Below, one piece after another: positions 18,186 to 28,031 of a stretch of 64,000 bases of DNA. Numbering within the stretch: position 1 is the first letter of the stretch; every line of letters starts with the position of its first letter. A program made the translations under genes and the position numbers. A model generated the notes under the pieces. It was not told where the DNA came from. It made no database searches and saw nothing but the letters and a program-made list of their open reading frames with translations. This stretch comes from Opitutia bacterium ISCC 52 (GTDB lineage: Bacteria > Verrucomicrobiota > Verrucomicrobiia > Opitutales > UBA2995): the NCBI GenBank assembly GCA_014529675.2, contig CP076040.1, positions 4,615,501 through 4,679,500 of the forward strand. The letters run 5' to 3'.

Positions 18186-20153
18186 ATGCTTAATTTTACG
18201 AACAGTCTCTTTCTTTTCGCTCTCGCCGGCTTGGCAGTGCCGATTCTGTTGCACCTTATCAACCGGGAATTGGCAGTGAATTTGAAGTTTCCTTCTATTC
18301 GTTTTATTCATCGCTCCCAGCTTCCTCGCAAAGAAAAGCGTAAGCTCCGTGACTTGCTACTCCTGCTCCTTCGACTATGCCTCTACGCGGGCATAGTGCT
18401 GGCATTTGCCAAACCGGTTTGGGTTGAGCCCTTACCTGAGGTTGCCGCCGGTGGATCCTCCCAACAAACGATCTATGTAGTCGACGCCTCCTCCAGTATG
18501 AGCCGAGGATCGGTATGGGCCGATGCTGTCAATGCGGTTCAACGTGACATGACTGAGGACGATGCTCAGGAGCGAGGTCTTGTCGTATTTGCAGATCGGG
18601 TACTTGCCCAGATTCCGCCAACTACCGATGGGGATTCCCTCGAGACTACTCTTCAAGGCATTACACCCGAATATACCGCCGGTAATCCGGGAACTGCTCT
18701 TGATACCGCGGTTCGACTTTTTCGACCTGAGACGAAGCAGCGTCTTGTCCTGGTCTCCGATTTCCAGGAGACTGATTGGCAACGCGATCTGCCAGGAGTG
18801 CCCGAGGATGTCGAGATGGCCTTTCTCACACCTTCAGCCAGCAGGGGTCCCAACATAGGTATTGTAAACGTGAATACGGTGCCAGTTGGGAAGAATCAGG
18901 CGCGAGTATTAGTATCACTTCGGAACTTTTCTGAGGACGGTGAAACCCTAAACGTTACCCTAAACGGAGAAGGCATTTCTGAGGAGAAATCCATCAACCT
19001 GCCTGCTGGCCAGTCTGGCAACCTCACCTTTCTACTTGATGTGGAAGAGGCAATCGCTCTAAGCGCAAATATTCCAGCCGATAGCTATAATCGTGATAAC
19101 GTCTGGCACTTTTGGGTTGCTCCGCCACCGGTGGTAAGGGTCTACGCCTTCCTCCCGAATCTCGATGAACCGCAGGCGGTCAATGCATTCTATTTTTTGC
19201 AGACAGCATTGGAGGTGGAGTCGGAAACCGATTGGGTGCGCTTTGAAGTGACCGCTCTGGATCGAGGATTCTTTGAAGCCAGTCTGTTGGAAGAGGCCGA
19301 TGTGGTTATTGTTCCAGCTGCGGGCTCCTATTTGAGAGATGAGCAATGGGAGGATTTAAAGGCCTACCTCAATCTAGGACGAACGGCATTGTTACTGCCT
19401 GGAGAAGGATTCCCCAAACACTTCCGGGCACTCGAAAACAATGATATTATGCAATCTCGCTTTCTGGGACTTGCCGGGAATACCAATGAGCGTCAGCAAC
19501 CGTACCATTTAAATTACATAAACCCCTCAAGTCGTCTCGCTCAGACATTTGGCGACGGGGCTGGTAAAGATCTGTTCCTGGTTAACGTATACCGTTACGT
19601 TCGATTACAGGCTTCTTCGGAAGATACGGTTTTGATGGCCTTTGAGAATGGGGAACCCGCTTTGCTCAGTTTGGCAGTCGGGCAGGGGACCGCGTACGCT
19701 TCCACCTTTGCCTTCGATCCAAGCTGGACGGATCTACCCTTGAGAAACTCATTTTTGCCTCTGGTACGTGAACTGGTTCAGGAAGGATTCGATACGGATC
19801 GACTGAGGAGCAAATTGTTTATGGAAGAGGCATTTGGGCTGAGTGATTCTGTGGAGGCTCCTGGCGCCCTCGAGCTGGAAGGCAAGTTTGTAGAAGTGAA
19901 TGTCAACCCGAGTGAATCGGTCTCTGCCCGTGTGGATACCGAGCAGTGGTTACCGGCGTTGCTATCCCAGAAGCCTCTTTACGCTAAGGCTTCCTCTTCA
20001 TCGGCGCCTTTGCCTGGGGCCGGTGGTGTGGAAACTCCATTGTGGCCATGGCTGCTAATGATTGCCCTTCTTTGTCTTTTCCTGGAGTCTGTTGTTACCG
20101 GAATGAAAGACTCCCTTCAACCCTCTGCCCTGGGGAAGGCCGATCCTGCCTGA
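18186..20153 (+). CDS. BatA-like VWA membrane protein
   Basis: 655 aa. The N-terminus is the BatA domain: helix 1 (FLFALAGLAVPILLHLINRE), the KFPSIRFIHRSQLPRKEKRK loop, and helix 2. A VWA domain follows with the metal site YVVDASSSMSRG near residue 98. A large beta-rich extracytoplasmic region and a C-terminal helix (near residues 622-642) complete it. BatA-type proteins of Bacteroidota are linked to aerotolerance and cell-envelope stress, but the function here is inferred only from domain layout. It lies in the operon between DUF58 and the 1042-aa protein. Confidence 0.85.
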   Translation: MLNFTNSLFLFALAGLAVPILLHLINRELAVNLKFPSIRFIHRSQLPRKEKRKLRDLLLLLLRLCLYAGIVLAFAKPVWVEPLPEVAAGGSSQQTIYVVDASSSMSRGSVWADAVNAVQRDMTEDDAQERGLVVFADRVLAQIPPTTDGDSLETTLQGITPEYTAGNPGTALDTAVRLFRPETKQRLVLVSDFQETDWQRDLPGVPEDVEMAFLTPSASRGPNIGIVNVNTVPVGKNQARVLVSLRNFSEDGETLNVTLNGEGISEEKSINLPAGQSGNLTFLLDVEEAIALSANIPADSYNRDNVWHFWVAPPPVVRVYAFLPNLDEPQAVNAFYFLQTALEVESETDWVRFEVTALDRGFFEASLLEEADVVIVPAAGSYLRDEQWEDLKAYLNLGRTALLLPGEGFPKHFRALENNDIMQSRFLGLAGNTNERQQPYHLNYINPSSRLAQTFGDGAGKDLFLVNVYRYVRLQASSEDTVLMAFENGEPALLSLAVGQGTAYASTFAFDPSWTDLPLRNSFLPLVRELVQEGFDTDRLRSKLFMEEAFGLSDSVEAPGALELEGKFVEVNVNPSESVSARVDTEQWLPALLSQKPLYAKASSSSAPLPGAGGVETPLWPWLLMIALLCLFLESVVTGMKDSLQPSALGKADPA

Positions 20154-20154
20154 A

Positions 20155-23100
20155 ATGACTAACGCTGTCCTACAGTTAAAGCCCATTGCTTACCGGCTGT
20201 TGTTGCTTCGCATTGCAGCCTGGGTGGGTGCCTGCCTGGCAGGAATGGGGCTACTCTTTTGTTTGCTCCAGTTATTGGAGTACCTGTTTGTTTTCAAAGA
20301 AAGCACGGCTTTTTTCTTTAGCCTCGCTGCGATTTCGGTTTCTGCGACGGTGACGGCAATAGGCTTGATCCGAATTATACGTAATCAGGTCCAGCTAGCC
20401 GACTTGGCGAAACAGGTTGAACAGGCACATCCGGAATTAATGGACAGTCTCAACGCTGCGGTAGAAATTTCGCATGTCCCGCAGGCAGAGCGATCTACCT
20501 TGGAAAATCTGCTCGTTCAATCGGTGAATAAGCAGACTGCCGATTATAACTTGGACAAGTTATTGATTCCACGCAGCTACAGCTTTTTCCCACTATCTGG
20601 TATCTTCGTGTTGGCTGTCTTGTTACTCGGATTTGCTCACTTTTTTGATGTCTCACAGAAATTTCGGTATCAGCTTGGCGATTGGGTGCGTGGACAGTCT
20701 ACTGGGTTTTTAGTAACTCCAGAACCTTTAGAAGTTGCGCGCAATGAAGACCTTCGGGCGGAAGCTGTTCCTACCCGCTGGGATCAGCAATGCATCATTG
20801 AGTTTAAAGAAAACGGGGAGACGGTGCGTTTCCCGATGAATGCCGCCGGCGATGGTCGATCGGATTTTGTGTTTTATGATGTCTCGGAAGACTTTCAATT
20901 TCGAGTTGAGACGCAATCGTTGACTTCTCCCTGGTACATGGTGCTCGCCTACGATCCTCCCGTGATTGATCTCTTCCAGCTCTCCGTCGAACCACCTGCC
21001 TACAGTGGTTACGAGTCCGAGTCTTACGACGCACTCAAAGACCTGGAGTTGCTGGAAGGCACGTTGCTTTCATTCGAACTGACGGGTGAATCGATCGAGG
21101 AACTGTCAGTTGAATTTGGTGAAGATGCATTGCCGTTGATGAAAAATGACTCGGGTACCTTCGGGTTCGATATTCGTCCTGACGAATCATCTTCTCTTCG
21201 CTTTGTCATGTCCAACAATACCGGACACCGAGCTCAGACAGAAACGGTAGAGCTTAAAGTGCTACCCGACGAGAAGCCGGTGGTCGAATGGATCCAGCCA
21301 GGAAAAGACACGACGGCTAAACCAGAAGATTTGATACCTCTTGAATTGTTCGTGGCGGACGACTTCGGGGTGAATGCCTTGATCCTTAATCTTTCTATAT
21401 CGGGAACTCGCCAACAATCTCTGGCATTACACCAGGGTGACCTTGATCGCGAACCCGGTCCGATTGAACTCAACCTGTTTGAATCTTTGGATCTATTCGA
21501 ACTCGAAGTGCTTGATGGGGATGTGATTTCTTATTCGGCCACCGTCATGGATAATAAGGAGCCTGAGCCGAACATCATTCGTTCGGAAGTCTTCTTTATT
21601 GAGATAAGAGTCGACAAAGAACCGATCGAACTCGAAGGCATGGATGGAGAAGGCGAAACGGAGGAAGTGGATGTTCGTGCCTTGGTCATCGAGCTCAAAC
21701 GAATCATTCGCGATACCTACGCTGCGCTTGGATTACCTCCCGACGAAAACCAGTTTGCCAATCAGGAGATTGGAACAGATCTGGCAGAATTGCGGGGCGT
21801 TATAGAAAATGTCATGGTGCAGGCGGCCCCCATCCTTACACAACAGGGGCAGGAACACTTGATGGAATTTCTTATTCGGTCTCGAGAAGCTATGGAAAAG
21901 GCGGAGACAATGATTAACAGTAACGCGACTGATCTCGCTATTGCGCCAGAGGAGCAGGCGCTTGCAGAACTAGTTTCTTTCGAAGCAGAACTCAGCCGCA
22001 ATCAAAGCAATTCCGAAAGCCAAAGCGAGTCCGAGTCAGAAAGCGAATCGCAAGGGCAACCACAAGATCCACAAAATCAAAATCAGAGTGAGGCTCCACA
22101 ATTTGCCGAACTACCGGAGGCATTGGACGACCTGAATTCGATCATTGATCAGCAAAATAATTTGAATGAGGAAATGGATCGTGCCTCTCGCCGCAATCCG
22201 ACCGACGAGGAGTTGGCCGAACTTGCAGAAGCGCAGTCCGAACTTTCTCGTGAGGCTGTGGAAATGCGTGACCGCCTTGAACGTTTGATGCCCGGAACCC
22301 CAGCGGCTCCTCTAGTGGATCAAGCAGCCGAGCAAATGAATCAAGGAGCCGGTCAATTGCAGGAAGGAGAACCTTCCATGGCTCAAGGAAATGGTCAGCG
22401 TGCTCAACAAGGTTTGATGAGCGCTGCAACTTTACTTGAACAGGGCATTAACCAGGTTGCTGCAGCCATGATGGAAGGATTGGCAAGTGAAGGGCAGCAA
22501 TTAGCCGCTCAGCAACGTCAAGCGGCGAGCCAAAGCCGCCAGGCAGACGAAGGTGAACTGAACCAGGAAGAACAAGCGGGCCTTAAGGAACAGCAGGAAG
22601 GCATCTCTGAATCCTTTGAAGAATGGCAGGAACGACTCGGTGAAGTAGCCAATCAGCTACGGGAGCAATTTCCTGAAGCCGCCTCTGGGTTAGAGGAACT
22701 CGCTGAGCAGGCCGATGAGGAAAATCTCGAAGGGCAGATGTCCCGGGCTGAAAACGCAATACATTACCGGCGTTATGGCCGAGCCTTTCCTATTCAGGAT
22801 GAGTTGGCTCAAGCTATGGACAATCTTTCAGAAAGTATCGAAGAGACCGCCTCAGAAATGCCGCAACTGGCTGATGCCGCAATGCGTCGTGCCCTGGCAG
22901 AGCTACAGGAGGCCCGTGAGTCTTTGCAGGAAATGCAGGCCGAGGGTGAATCTCCAGAAGGGCAGCAAGGGCTAAGAGCCTTACAAGGGCAGTTAGGAAA
23001 TACCCTTTCTGATATCGCCAGCCAATTGGATGACCCTGAGTTACGAGAATTTGCGGGTGAATTAAAGACCGAAGAAGAATCGGAAAACTGGTCTGGTCAA

Positions 23101-23283
23101 GTGCGTGCAACGGACGAGTTGCTAGGTAAGGCAAGTCAAGTGTTGCTGGAGCGACTGCGGTCGGCTATCCGTGAGCTTCAACTGGATATGTTGAGACAAT
23201 CCAGTGATCCGCCCGAGCAGTATCGTTCGCAAGTGGAACGATATTTCGAGCAATTGGCAGAGGAAGGAGCGAATAACTCGTAG
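20155..23283 (+). CDS. large Glu/Gln-rich coiled-coil membrane protein (DUF4175-like)
   Basis: 1042 aa. Three N-terminal hydrophobic helices (about residues 13-40, 44-67 and 142-163) are followed by an Ig-like/beta region (about residues 180-460). A low-complexity segment of repeated Ser-Glu and Gln (about residues 615-645) comes next, then about 390 residues of helix dominated by Glu, Gln and Ala. The layout resembles DUF4175 proteins, which also sit beside MoxR operons, but I cannot confirm the family from sequence alone. No enzymatic motif is visible. It is the largest gene of the operon and probably forms a long periplasmic stalk. Confidence 0.65.
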   Translation: MTNAVLQLKPIAYRLLLLRIAAWVGACLAGMGLLFCLLQLLEYLFVFKESTAFFFSLAAISVSATVTAIGLIRIIRNQVQLADLAKQVEQAHPELMDSLNAAVEISHVPQAERSTLENLLVQSVNKQTADYNLDKLLIPRSYSFFPLSGIFVLAVLLLGFAHFFDVSQKFRYQLGDWVRGQSTGFLVTPEPLEVARNEDLRAEAVPTRWDQQCIIEFKENGETVRFPMNAAGDGRSDFVFYDVSEDFQFRVETQSLTSPWYMVLAYDPPVIDLFQLSVEPPAYSGYESESYDALKDLELLEGTLLSFELTGESIEELSVEFGEDALPLMKNDSGTFGFDIRPDESSSLRFVMSNNTGHRAQTETVELKVLPDEKPVVEWIQPGKDTTAKPEDLIPLELFVADDFGVNALILNLSISGTRQQSLALHQGDLDREPGPIELNLFESLDLFELEVLDGDVISYSATVMDNKEPEPNIIRSEVFFIEIRVDKEPIELEGMDGEGETEEVDVRALVIELKRIIRDTYAALGLPPDENQFANQEIGTDLAELRGVIENVMVQAAPILTQQGQEHLMEFLIRSREAMEKAETMINSNATDLAIAPEEQALAELVSFEAELSRNQSNSESQSESESESESQGQPQDPQNQNQSEAPQFAELPEALDDLNSIIDQQNNLNEEMDRASRRNPTDEELAELAEAQSELSREAVEMRDRLERLMPGTPAAPLVDQAAEQMNQGAGQLQEGEPSMAQGNGQRAQQGLMSAATLLEQGINQVAAAMMEGLASEGQQLAAQQRQAASQSRQADEGELNQEEQAGLKEQQEGISESFEEWQERLGEVANQLREQFPEAASGLEELAEQADEENLEGQMSRAENAIHYRRYGRAFPIQDELAQAMDNLSESIEETASEMPQLADAAMRRALAELQEARESLQEMQAEGESPEGQQGLRALQGQLGNTLSDIASQLDDPELREFAGELKTEEESENWSGQVRATDELLGKASQVLLERLRSAIRELQLDMLRQSSDPPEQYRSQVERYFEQLAEEGANNS

Positions 23284-23288
23284 TACTC

Positions 23289-25463
23289 ATGTATTTTGAT
23301 TTTCCATTTCCGATCTGGGCAGTTCTTCTGGTGGTTCTATTGGCTGCCGGAGCCTTGGTGTGGAGTGTATTGCGTTTGCAGGCTTGGATTCCCAGCCGCT
23401 ACCGGATCGCTTTGGCTTGTTTGAGGGGTGCTGCTTTGCTGGCCTTATTCTTAGCCTTAGCGAATCCTTATTTTGTCCGAGAAAATCCGGATCCGGAAGC
23501 CTTCGAGCTTGTGGTCCTCGCCGATACGTCTGGGAGTATGGACACTCCGGATACAGAAGGGGCTCTTAATCGTGAGGCGGTGTTGCGAGAGATGATCGAA
23601 TTTGAAAACCCGGAAAATCTTTTTAATGGTCCGCTCGCTACGTACCCACTTAATCCATACTTATTTCAGGAATCGATTCTTCCTTGGCGCCTGGGTGGTG
23701 CTTTCACACCTGCGGGGCAAAGTGCTCCCGGAGATGCTTTAATGCAGGTGCTAAAACAAAGCCAGGATCGTGGCAGATCCTTGGGAGGAGTTTTATTGAT
23801 CTCCGACGGACATGAGAATGCAGGCACCCTTTTAGTCGAAGCCGCCCGGCAATATCGTGACGCCGGTATCCCTATCTCAGTCATCGGGATAGGAGAGAAT
23901 GCTCCTCCCGGAGATATCAGTGTGCACTTTACCGATTCGCAACTGGAAGCCGAAGTTGGGGAGGTCGTTAAAGTCAGTGGCAAGGTTACGAATGATTTCA
24001 ATACGGATAAACCGGTAACCGTTCAGCTATTCCGTGGGGGTGAGTTGCTGCAGGAAAAAACCATTAAGCTCGAATCTGGAGAAACGCGCGACGTAAACTT
24101 CGAAGACCGTGCAGAATACGCCGGGGTGCGTACCTATCGCTTACGGGTGGAGCCATTGGTGGAGGATACCAATCCCGCTTCCGATGTGGATTTTGCTACC
24201 ATGGAGATCAAAAAGCCAGACGAGTACCGCTTGCTTTACCTCGGATCTCAACTGCACTGGGAATTTCGCTTTCTTAAACAAGCGTTGAAAGATGATCCCG
24301 GCTTTTCACTCGATAGCTTTATCCGTACCGGACCGAAGTCATACCTGCAAAATAAAGCGGCCGAGGAGGAATCCGTACCTTTAACCGAGCTTCCCCAAGA
24401 ACCGTCATTTTACTTTGAGTACGATGCACTGATTATTGATACGCGGTTAACACATTTGCTCAGCGAGGCTGTCCTGAATTCTTTGCGCAACGTGGTAACC
24501 AAGCGAGGAGCTGGTCTGCTTGCGCTGGGACCTATGGACCAATCACCGAAAGTCCTAACCTCCATGTTGCCAGTGAAAGAAGCCGACGTGGTTTTGTATA
24601 AGGACAAACGGTATCTCGAATTGGAGATGGATCCTGTATTTGCAGGAAATAAGGGAGGTTCCCTTTTTCAAAGCCCTGGGCCCTTCCTGCCTGAGAACAC
24701 GCCGGTTTATTTAGGAAGCTCTGTCAGTCGTGGAGGACGAACCTCTGCTGCAACGAAGGGTCGCAACACCCCCGTTCTGGTGGTTCAAGCATTTGGGGCC
24801 GGGAGCACTGCATATTTAGGCACCGAGAATACCTGGCGCTGGCGGATGGAGTCGGACAAGGGAGTAGAGCAGCATGGACTGTTTTGGCGCCAGCTTCTGT
24901 TTTGGTTGGCCAGTGGTGGTAAGGAACGTATGGACATGCCATTGCAAGGGACGGTTCAGTCTCTCGATAGTTCGGTCGACCTTGATCTAAAGGTCCGAGC
25001 ACAGGATTTTGGAGCCGAGTCAAATGCTCGTGTATCTGCCTTTATTGAAAAACCCAACGGAGAGACTGCGGATGTGTTGCTCAATCCATCTCTGACTTTG
25101 CCGGGTCAATATGAGGGCGATTTTCTGCCTGCTGATTCAGGAGAATTCCATGTCCGCTACTCAGTGGAGTATGAGGATGGTGAGCTCCTGGAGCAGGATG
25201 CTTTTTTTGCCGTATCACCTACAGGACCGGAATTGTCCGACACGTCCTTTAAAGAATCTCTATTAAGAGACGCCGCTCGTCTGAGTGGTGGTGAATACAT
25301 CTCATACCGGGATTGGAAGTCGATTAAAGACATTCCTGTCGCCGATCATATCCCGGTGGTTCAGCAGCGAATTTATTGGGCACACAGTTGGCCCTATTTC
25401 ATTGTGTTGGCTTTGTTTCTTCTGAGTGAATGGTATCGCAGGCGGATCCTGGGACTCAAATGA
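23289..25463 (+). CDS. membrane VWA protein, second of the operon
   Basis: 724 aa. Two N-terminal helices (about residues 5-28 and 36-57) precede a VWA-like strand with metal site VVLADTSGSMDTPD near residue 77. VLLISDGHENAGTLLVEAAR follows and is typical of VWA helix 4. An Ig-like segment, a glutamine-amidotransferase-like stretch (YRLLYLGSQLHWEFRFLKQA, then YDALIIDTRLTHLLS) and a C-terminal helix (about residues 697-715) complete the protein. No catalytic cysteine could be identified, so the amidotransferase-like domain is probably structural. The following gene starts inside its last codons (ATGA overlap). Confidence 0.78.
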   Translation: MYFDFPFPIWAVLLVVLLAAGALVWSVLRLQAWIPSRYRIALACLRGAALLALFLALANPYFVRENPDPEAFELVVLADTSGSMDTPDTEGALNREAVLREMIEFENPENLFNGPLATYPLNPYLFQESILPWRLGGAFTPAGQSAPGDALMQVLKQSQDRGRSLGGVLLISDGHENAGTLLVEAARQYRDAGIPISVIGIGENAPPGDISVHFTDSQLEAEVGEVVKVSGKVTNDFNTDKPVTVQLFRGGELLQEKTIKLESGETRDVNFEDRAEYAGVRTYRLRVEPLVEDTNPASDVDFATMEIKKPDEYRLLYLGSQLHWEFRFLKQALKDDPGFSLDSFIRTGPKSYLQNKAAEEESVPLTELPQEPSFYFEYDALIIDTRLTHLLSEAVLNSLRNVVTKRGAGLLALGPMDQSPKVLTSMLPVKEADVVLYKDKRYLELEMDPVFAGNKGGSLFQSPGPFLPENTPVYLGSSVSRGGRTSAATKGRNTPVLVVQAFGAGSTAYLGTENTWRWRMESDKGVEQHGLFWRQLLFWLASGGKERMDMPLQGTVQSLDSSVDLDLKVRAQDFGAESNARVSAFIEKPNGETADVLLNPSLTLPGQYEGDFLPADSGEFHVRYSVEYEDGELLEQDAFFAVSPTGPELSDTSFKESLLRDAARLSGGEYISYRDWKSIKDIPVADHIPVVQQRIYWAHSWPYFIVLALFLLSEWYRRRILGLK

Positions 25464-26968
25464 AGGCATCGAAGTTTAGAATCATTTTTTATCTACTGGG
25501 CAGTTTCTGTTTATTCGCTTCCTTTTCACTGAACGCACAAGAAGCCGCCACTGAGGATGCGCAGCTCACGCATGAGGAAACCATCAGCCGTGCGTTAACT
25601 GACTTGCAATCAGCCAATGTAGATGCCCGTGTGGGATCCATCATGCTTCTGGGTAAGTATGAAGATCCCAGTGCATTGAATGGTGTGGTAAAAGGCTTAT
25701 CCGATGCTCATGTGCGAGTGAGGCGGGCAGCGTTGGTTTCTCTAGTTGAAATTCAGGCTTCCATGCCACCCCATGCAGTAGAACCGATGATGCTGTTACT
25801 TAATGATGAGGATGCAGAGATTCGTCGCATGGTGTCTTCGAGTTTAGCTATGCTGATCAACTTGTGGAATTCGTATAATCGAGGAAGCCAGTTGATTCCA
25901 ATTCGCCCAACGTTGCCTCTTCAGGTTCGACAACGATTCATCAATGCTTTTCTCGATGAGGATGTAGTGGTTCGACGGAACATGTTGAATTACTATTTCT
26001 ACTTGGGTATTCAACTTCCTGAGACAGTGCTCGCGTCTCTATTGGGAGATACGGATGATATGGTGCGCCTCGAAGCCTTGCGCCTTTCTGCCCGCATCAA
26101 TCGCCATACCACCGTGCTCCAACAGGCCGAGAGTTTGGTCATTGATTCAGTCCAGAGTATTCGTCTGCTCTTTGCCAACATGTTGGCTACTGACCTTACG
26201 GGTTCCGCCATGCCTTGGTTGGAAATCTTGTTGGAAGATGACAATGCGGAAGTCGTGAACGAGGCTCAGTTGTCGATATTTCGATTGAATCCTGGTTTCC
26301 CTATGGCTCAAAAGATCACCCAAGCTGTCTTGGCAGGGAGCTATAACCAGGAGCAGGGAACGACCTTCATTAAGAACCTCACGGTATTAGGGACGGATGT
26401 ACGAAGCCTGGTGGATCAATTGCTGAAATCGGACAATCCGACCTACCGTTTGGAAGCCCTGCGAATTTACCTAGGGTATGCTGATATAAAAGCGGATAGC
26501 AGCCGCATCCTTGAGTTGGCTCAGGACAAATCGGAGCGGGTGCGTATTCAGGTTCTAAACTTTCTACGATCCAGTCGTGAAAAGGTGCCTGAAAAAATAA
26601 TAGAAGAATTAGCCTTCGCTCGTGACTCCAAGGTCCGGGAAACTGCACTTGGTTTGACGCGTCGATATGACGATAAGGAAGCTGAGCCCATGTTGTTTGA
26701 CTTTCTAATCGATGAAGATTCGCGTATCCGAATGATGACTTTGGACGAACTCGTGCGACGTGGTATGCCAGATGTAAAAGAAACCCTACACTTATCCATG
26801 GAGGATAGCGATTGGTTGATCCAACGTCGTGCGGTCATGCATCTTATCGGTATGAACGATCCTGAGGAACTCAATTTCTTGAAATCGGTCGTGGACAAAG
26901 ATCCACAACATCCGCTTGCCCTCTACATAAAAGATCAGATGCTTAAGCGATTGGGTGTCCAACTGTGA
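25460..26968 (+). CDS. exported HEAT-repeat protein
   Basis: 502 aa from the ATG at 25460, which overlaps the previous stop as ATGA. A signal peptide (FRIIFYLLGSFCLFASFSLNAQ) is followed by tandem helical repeats of the HEAT type across nearly the whole length, such as DARVGSIMLLGKYEDPSALN and SKVRETALGLTRRYDDKEAE. HEAT solenoids bind proteins. The signal peptide places it in the periplasm, where it could bind the extracytoplasmic parts of the VWA proteins. No enzymatic motif is present. Confidence 0.85.
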   Translation: MKASKFRIIFYLLGSFCLFASFSLNAQEAATEDAQLTHEETISRALTDLQSANVDARVGSIMLLGKYEDPSALNGVVKGLSDAHVRVRRAALVSLVEIQASMPPHAVEPMMLLLNDEDAEIRRMVSSSLAMLINLWNSYNRGSQLIPIRPTLPLQVRQRFINAFLDEDVVVRRNMLNYYFYLGIQLPETVLASLLGDTDDMVRLEALRLSARINRHTTVLQQAESLVIDSVQSIRLLFANMLATDLTGSAMPWLEILLEDDNAEVVNEAQLSIFRLNPGFPMAQKITQAVLAGSYNQEQGTTFIKNLTVLGTDVRSLVDQLLKSDNPTYRLEALRIYLGYADIKADSSRILELAQDKSERVRIQVLNFLRSSREKVPEKIIEELAFARDSKVRETALGLTRRYDDKEAEPMLFDFLIDEDSRIRMMTLDELVRRGMPDVKETLHLSMEDSDWLIQRRAVMHLIGMNDPEELNFLKSVVDKDPQHPLALYIKDQMLKRLGVQL

Positions 26969-27981
26969 TGCAAACATTTAAATACATTCTTATTCTGGCC
27001 CTTGGCCATATGCTTCTGCCAACGATGCACGCGGTCGTGGAAGCGGAAGGCGAAAAAGCAGAACCGTCCCTTCCCAATAAGGATGTGCCATATCTCAAGG
27101 TTGTGCAGTTGGTTCAGGGAGATATGATGCGGCGTCAGTATGCCGATGCATTGCCCAGCCTGCTCGCCGAGGTTCGGGAACGGACTACCCTGAACGTGGA
27201 CCCGTTTCCCATCTACATCGAATCTTTCGAGGATGAGGTCATTTTTAAACACCCGGTGATCTACGTAAACTTTGCTGATCGAGCCGACTGGACATTGACT
27301 TCAGGCGAAGTGAAGAATTTACGGCTCTTCATTGAGCGTGGAGGTTTTCTGTTTCTGGATGCCGGCATCAACGCGTCTTTTCTCCGAGGCAATGTGCGAC
27401 ACGGTCAGATGCATAGTTTCGCCGACTGGGAAGTCAGTCCAGAGGTGGAAGCTGCTTTCAAACAAATTTATCCTGAACGCCGGTTCGAGCCCTTGTCCCG
27501 TAGCGATGTGTTTTTCAAGTCCTACTATGCCGGCTTGCCGGATGCCACCCCATTACCTGAAGCAATTCGCGAATTCATCATCAATGAGAAATGGCCGCAG
27601 GGAACGTATTCCACAATGGTCATGCGCGAGGATGACCGGGTCGCCGTCATGGCAATGCCCATCATGGCCATGGGTTGGGGGAAATCTGAGTTTGGTCAAT
27701 GGACCACCCGCATTGGGTTTCGAGTGCGTGAAGGTGCGGAGGGATTATCGGACCGTCTGAGTGAAGCTGCTTACGGAGGTGAGAGCTATGACACCACGCG
27801 CGAAGATGGCCGCAGTGATGTGATTTATTGTGAAACACCCGGTATGCCTGCCTGGGTCGAAGAGCCAAATGGGGATTGGCGTGTTTTTCGGTACTACCAT
27901 AGTCAGGAGATCAGCGACTATGCTCATGCTTTCTATACCCGCTTGGGTGTGAATCTGTTTGTTTATATATTTAGTCAGTAA
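26968..27981 (+). CDS. exported DUF4159 protein
   Basis: 337 aa. The ATG overlaps the preceding TGA as TGATG; a GTG three bases earlier is possible. A signal peptide (YILILALGHMLLPTMHAV) leads to the DUF4159 domain: HPVIYVNFADRADWTLTSGE, then LFIERGGFLFLDAGIN, the pattern of the class I glutamine-amidotransferase-like fold without catalytic Cys. DUF4159 proteins regularly accompany MoxR/DUF58/VWA operons in Planctomycetota and Verrucomicrobiota. It closes the operon; the next gene is 50 bases downstream. Confidence 0.8.
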   Translation: MQTFKYILILALGHMLLPTMHAVVEAEGEKAEPSLPNKDVPYLKVVQLVQGDMMRRQYADALPSLLAEVRERTTLNVDPFPIYIESFEDEVIFKHPVIYVNFADRADWTLTSGEVKNLRLFIERGGFLFLDAGINASFLRGNVRHGQMHSFADWEVSPEVEAAFKQIYPERRFEPLSRSDVFFKSYYAGLPDATPLPEAIREFIINEKWPQGTYSTMVMREDDRVAVMAMPIMAMGWGKSEFGQWTTRIGFRVREGAEGLSDRLSEAAYGGESYDTTREDGRSDVIYCETPGMPAWVEEPNGDWRVFRYYHSQEISDYAHAFYTRLGVNLFVYIFSQ

Positions 27982-28031
27982 CCAAAGGCCTAGGTCAGCG
28001 TTACTATGTTTCTAGCCCCTTCGATTATTTT

